DNA from: Ciona savignyi
Taxonomy: Eukaryota > Chordata > Ascidiacea > Phlebobranchia > Cionidae
NCBI GenBank assembly: GCA_000149265.1
Contig: CH002834.1
Span: forward strand, 773,407-837,406
Reading direction: 5' to 3'
DNA: 64,000 nucleotides
Each line of letters begins with the position of its first letter. Within the stretch, counting starts at the first letter, position 1. A program made the translations under genes and the position numbers. Below the pieces are notes generated by a model. That model saw only the letters and a program-made list of their open reading frames with translations, was not told where the DNA came from and ran no database searches. Shown piece by piece: positions 60,159-64,000 of this stretch.

Positions 60159-61037
60159 TGTCCGAATTTGTAAATAAAATTCCCGACGACGAGCTTTGAG
60201 TCTTTTCATTTTGTGGGACACGATTTTAGTACAGGGTATAAGGTAGGAATGGGATTTTAAAAAATGGGAGAAAATGGCGACGCACTAACCCACTAAGCTA
60301 CTTGAAGTATTTGTAAACAAAATTCCCGATCATAAGTTTCGTCCTTTTTTAAAGTCCTTGCATGCCATTTTAGGTTTGTACCATATCCGTATGCAAATAT
60401 TTTGTTTTGGCTGACAAGCTTATTGCATTGTCATTTTGTCAGATTCGTCATTGCATTAAAACTGTTTTCAAAAGGAGAAGATGGCAAATATTACTTAGTT
60501 AGGATAAAAAACACATTTTAACTCAACCAATTTTGGCACGGGTTGTGGACCTAAAAGTACAGTCGGTCATATTTTGTGTTAAATATTAATCGCACTTTTG
60601 TTTACTTTCTATTTAGTACATCAAGTTAATCAAGTTTTTTACGCTTCTAAACCGAATCATGTCTACCAGAAATTTCTTTTATTTAGTTTGTTTATACAGA
60701 ACTTGCACGTGATCAAAAATAACAAACTTGCCCATAATCACAAATGACAAAATTATTGCGTTTTTATCCAATTTTGGGCACATTTCAGGTATGTAAAAGT
60801 TCTGCATGCAAATATTATATTTTCGCTGCTATCAGTATTGTTGTTCAGTTAATAATTAAAACCGGTTTTTACTTTTCTCTACCTATTTCTTTTTAACCTG
60901 CCAAAAGTTGATTCCTACCCCCTGTGCATAGACAAAGACAGATCGGATAAAATAGATTAGGTTGTAATATCGCATTTTATGCTTTGTCCTTCTTGATATG
61001 AACTTTCCAAATTTTAAAATAAATACGATAACCGCTA

Positions 61038-61109
61038 CCCTCCAGTGAGATTTAATCTCACGACCCCTGGTTAACAAGACCAGTGCTCTAACCCCTGAGC
61101 TATAGAGGC
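61038..61109 (-). pseudogene. tRNA-Thr(TGT) pseudogene, point-mutated
   Basis: It is full-length with the anticodon preserved. The last acceptor pair is broken (G1 facing G72), the T loop has changed from TTCAAAT to ATTAAAT (loss of the invariant TTC and of box B), and the anticodon loop reads CTTGTTA. It probably cannot be transcribed or fold as a tRNA. Confidence 0.75.
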
Positions 61110-61434
61110 GACGTGATTAATACCATGGCTACAAACCTTTTGTCGACAGCGGTTCCACAGTCGGCAATATTGTGTAAAATATATCTCGCTACCTCACTGC
61201 ATGCTGTCCTTTTTCATTTTATTATTTAATCACATGTTTTACCCTTTTAGTCCAAACTACGTAATTTCCATTGTTTTAGTTCAACATATCCATTCACTGG
61301 AGGCGGACAATATTCGCTATCAGTCTCATGACACATCGGACTATCCAGAAGCTGGTTTCAAAAAAACTTTGATTGTCGCTCGACGGCGGAGTCTGTAATC
61401 GAACTATAACAAACTGTTTTTATGTTTAATAAAA

Positions 61435-61545
61435 GAACGGTCATGTGGCCTAATGGATAACAAGATCAATACATAAACCAACCATATAAAAAACGGTGTA
61501 AGGGACGAGCACATCATACGTTCGAAACTTAACCCGAAGGGAAAA
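61435..61545 (+). repeat. SINE-B, duplicated copy
   Basis: It matches 55645-55745, including 'gtgtaagggacgagcacatc', and its box B has decayed (CATACGTTCGAAAC). Confidence 0.65.
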
Positions 61546-62065
61546 AAATTATGTTTAAAATTTAAAGCATAGGTGTCAATTGTAAAAAAAAAGAAAAAGT
61601 CACAAACGAATAGATTATAAGTCTGAAAAATTAAGCCGGTGTTTTCGTTTAGCCATGTATGTTGGTACTATTGAGACAGAGCTTTGTTAAATAAAGGTGG
61701 TGATTGTGAATTTGCTAGCTGTCTTGGTGATAAAAAAAAAATTTACAAAGGATTACCAGATTAAAGCTTTGAGTTTAGGTTGCAGATATAGGCTTTTGCA
61801 GGATTTGGGGTGACAGACCTTTATGTAAGGACCGTTTGCATTAGAGAGATAGGGAAACAATTCGTTGAACGCCTCATAAAACACGGTACCCCTTACATAT
61901 GTGCCTGCGTGGCTAACGAGTAACATGTTCGCTTCTCGTGAAACGACTTCGAGTTCCAAGAGTTAACTTCCGATGGATGCAATAAGAAGATGTTGTTTCC
62001 TGTTAAAATGTGCTATAACTGTGGCATCAGCGATCCGATTTTATTTAGTTGATTCTTCAGCAACA

Positions 62066-62191
62066 ATGGATCGCAAAGTCTTGGTTGTACTGCTGTTCGT
62101 CTGTTCTCTGGCATTTCTCCATCAAGAAGTAGATGCGAGAGGTAGGGGAAAGTCGGGACCAGTGAGCCACTTTTTCGAAAATGTTTCATAA
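62066..62191 (+). pseudogene. Second copy of the secreted-peptide gene, interrupted after its signal peptide
   Basis: The signal peptide matches the gene at 57427 almost perfectly (HQEIDAR against HQEVDAR). After 'gatgcgagag' (62141) the sequence changes to a transposon-like element. Read straight through it adds GRGKSGPVSHFFENVS and stops at 62191, with the Arg-rich part lost. Alternatively GAG|GTAGGG at 62141 is used as a splice donor and the element is removed as an intron, with the gene continuing beyond the window. Called pseudogene with this caveat. Confidence 0.5.
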
Positions 62192-63985
62192 GATTTCTAT
62201 GGTTGGTGCACTTGCGTTAAAAACAAGTGTTACCAGTGCTACCATATTTGGAGTTTATTTTGATAACGTTTGAAGCTTTTTAAATGTAAACTGTGCTGAC
62301 AGGGGTCCAAAATGTACCAAGACTCAAAGTGGCTCAATGGTCCCCTACGGTTGGGTCCTTTGAGCCACCCTATAGGGGCCTTTGAGCCACTTTAAAATTA
62401 ACAGTTATTTTTATTGTTAATCACATAACTCAATCAATTTAGTTACCACAACCCACTTTAAACAAACAAAAGTTTTATTAACACTTACTACTACAGTACT
62501 GTTATATTTATTACTGCGAACAGTTAACACTTGGAAAATGTATCATCCCCACAATTGTCTCATATATTGCATCCGTTCAAATGTATATTTAAACTGGTCT
62601 GCAGTGAACTGTTTTATTCCGTTTGATCTACTGGTGGTACCAATATACATGGGGGATTATAATATTTGTACAATTTTATCAATTGAAACAGAATGTATAT
62701 CCTGTAAGACCGGGTCTACAAAACCATCGGACTTTGGATGTTTTAGAAGAAAGAGATAATTCCAGTTCTTGCTGCAGCTTGCATACAAAAAAGGGCTCTT
62801 TTCCCAGTGTATTCTACTTCAACAAAATCATCACTTTTTGCATCAGAAGATAACACCATGTTAAAATCTTTTTCAGCATCCGTCTCTTTACTGCTTTCTA
62901 AATTACCCGAACATGTGAACAATTTTTGCCTAGATATCACTCTTTCTTTAAGTGATAAGAATATTTAGCTTCTGCATCTCTCTCCAAAGCCACCTTGTAT
63001 GGTTAATCTGTTAAAATACTTGACTTCATCTTTTTTCGATTGCTGTTCTTTTCTCCAAAGCATGTGGATGAGGCTAAAATTGCTGTTTTCGACTTACTCC
63101 TTCTGGATCTGAAACTGGACTGGTACTGTTTTCTTGCGTAAACTTTCTGGTTCTGGCTAATTAGAAACTTCGCTTGGCAAAAACATGTTCTGTTGAACAG
63201 ATTTCTTTTTTCATGATGACATATTCCAAAGCAATTTTCATTTCAACTTTACTGAAAGACCCATGTGAAAATTTCGTTTTAAGGGGCATTTTTAATTTGG
63301 GTGTAACTTCGACTAAAAGAATTTATCCTTAACTAAATTTCTGCAAAGGCATATTAATTAACATATTACCGTATTGCAGTTTGCATACAAGGTGTTTCGT
63401 TAAAATAAAATTTTTAGGCTATTCAAATATGAAATTATGGTATAACCTATTGGCTGATAGGCCTGTATTGTACAAGTATACTTGTTTTTAAATGATTAAA
63501 CCATAAAAAAATTATTAAAATCACGATAAAATATTAACACCAGCCTTTAAAAGCCCGTCATTAGGTACGAAGTAATGGTTCATTGGTCCCTGTAAAAGGT
63601 GGCTCAATGGTCCCTACCTACAAAGTCCAACATTTTTTTAAAATTACCATTAGAAATATAGCTTTGATTTTTAAACAGTCTAATAAACAGAAACAGTTAC
63701 CTATACTCTATCACTGACTAAAATTATTTAATCTTAACAATATGCTGCCTTATTGCTAAAACGAAATTACGATTGGGAGTCATAGTTTAAAAACAGTACA
63801 CAAAACACAAAAACAACTACCACTTCAACAATATTTCCGCGAACGTCCCGCCATTTTCTACATAGTAATCAGTTTTCATAACGATTCGATTCGTGATTAA
63901 AATTGGCGCTAAAGAGTTTTCGTATTGATTTTAAGTGGGGTGGTTCAAAGGTCCCGCATGGTCATGGGTGCCGCCTTTCCCCTAC
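62142..63985. mobile_element. DNA-transposon-like element with GTAGGGGAAAG ends
   Basis: The left end GTAGGGGAAAG (62142) and the right end CTTTCCCCTAC (to 63985) are inverted. The dinucleotide AG flanks both sides (62140-62141 and 63986-63987), a possible 2-bp target duplication. Motifs like GTGGCTCAATGGTCCC occur in both orientations near the ends (about 62152, 62326, 62350, 62375, 63576, 63597, 63940), as expected of subterminal transposase-binding repeats. The interior has decayed coding sequence on the minus strand (see 62690-63250). The superfamily is uncertain. Confidence 0.6.
62690..63250 (-). pseudogene. Decayed transposase fragment
   Basis: On the minus strand, pieces in shifting frames read KKMKSSILTD, then PYKVALERDAEAK, then DDFVEVEYTGKR. 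This layout (ILTD.P.K, a charged linker, then a 'V.V.Y.GK' segment) resembles the C-terminal part of pogo/Tigger-like or related DDE transposases. Stops and frameshifts are frequent. The assignment is from general resemblance and needs a translated search. Confidence 0.35.
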
Positions 63986-64000
63986 AGTTTACATTGCTAA

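Larger units (their letters stand above)
60159..62065. repeat. Duplicated tract, unit 2
   Basis: It begins abruptly at 60159 with a match to 54202 onwards (past the Jagged AATAAA) and follows unit 1 through the tRNA-like sequence (61038-61109), SINE-B (61435-61545) and the upstream flank of the peptide gene. It lacks one internal duplicate that unit 1 has. A copy of the AATAAA is therefore present near 60172. No other gene is visible. Confidence 0.65.

Overview
The window is eukaryotic nuclear DNA from an invertebrate chordate, most likely a tunicate of the Ciona type. This is inferred from short multi-exon genes with GT-AG introns, many short tRNA-derived SINEs, and a Jagged-class Notch ligand next to a testis-specific (TSSK-type) kinase. 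I cannot name the species from sequence alone.

From left to right: (1) 0.3-10.6 kb, plus strand: a 17-exon gene for a RING/B-box/coiled-coil/six-NHL protein of the thin/nhl-1/TRIM32 type. Every exon join was checked by hand and gives a 673-residue frame. (2) 12.2-16.4 kb, minus strand: a five-exon TSSK-like kinase (308 residues) that converges on the TRIM gene. Its stop codon lies about 20 bp from a SINE. (3) 16.67-17.91 kb, plus strand: a three-exon gene for a 109-residue basic protein I do not recognise, divergent from the kinase with only about 260 bp between start codons. (4) 18.1-18.5 kb, minus strand: a doubtful single-exon ORF. (5) 21.13-53.81 kb, plus strand: a complete 26-exon Jagged/Serrate gene (MNNL, DSL, 16 EGF, VWC/cysteine-rich region, one TM helix, and an intracellular tail of about 405 residues). 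The joined frame is 1517 residues. Its 5.8-kb and 4.3-kb introns have few repeats and carry matches to the Su(H)/CSL site. Its 3' half is dense in TGACGTCA palindromes. (6) 54.1-64.0 kb: a duplicated, repeat-rich tract. It holds one intact tRNA-Thr(TGT) gene, two decayed copies, one intact three-exon secreted-peptide gene, and a second copy of that gene interrupted after its signal peptide by a 1.84-kb DNA-transposon-like element. It also holds a 1.7-kb long-inverted-repeat element with about four 335-bp tandem repeats.

Repeat families: SINE-A (about 300 bp, tRNA-like head, tail of ATCCT units) is common in the TRIM and TSSK introns. SINE-B (about 100 bp, tRNA-like, box B GGGTTCGAAAC) is scattered through the TSSK and Jagged introns. 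A minisatellite or small tandem duplication occurs in several Jagged introns.

The genes do not form an operon. The Jagged gene encodes a Notch ligand, and the Su(H)-type sites suggest, as inference only, that it may also respond to Notch. Splice structures were derived by reading frames across GT/AG sites by eye. Motif counts were also made by eye.
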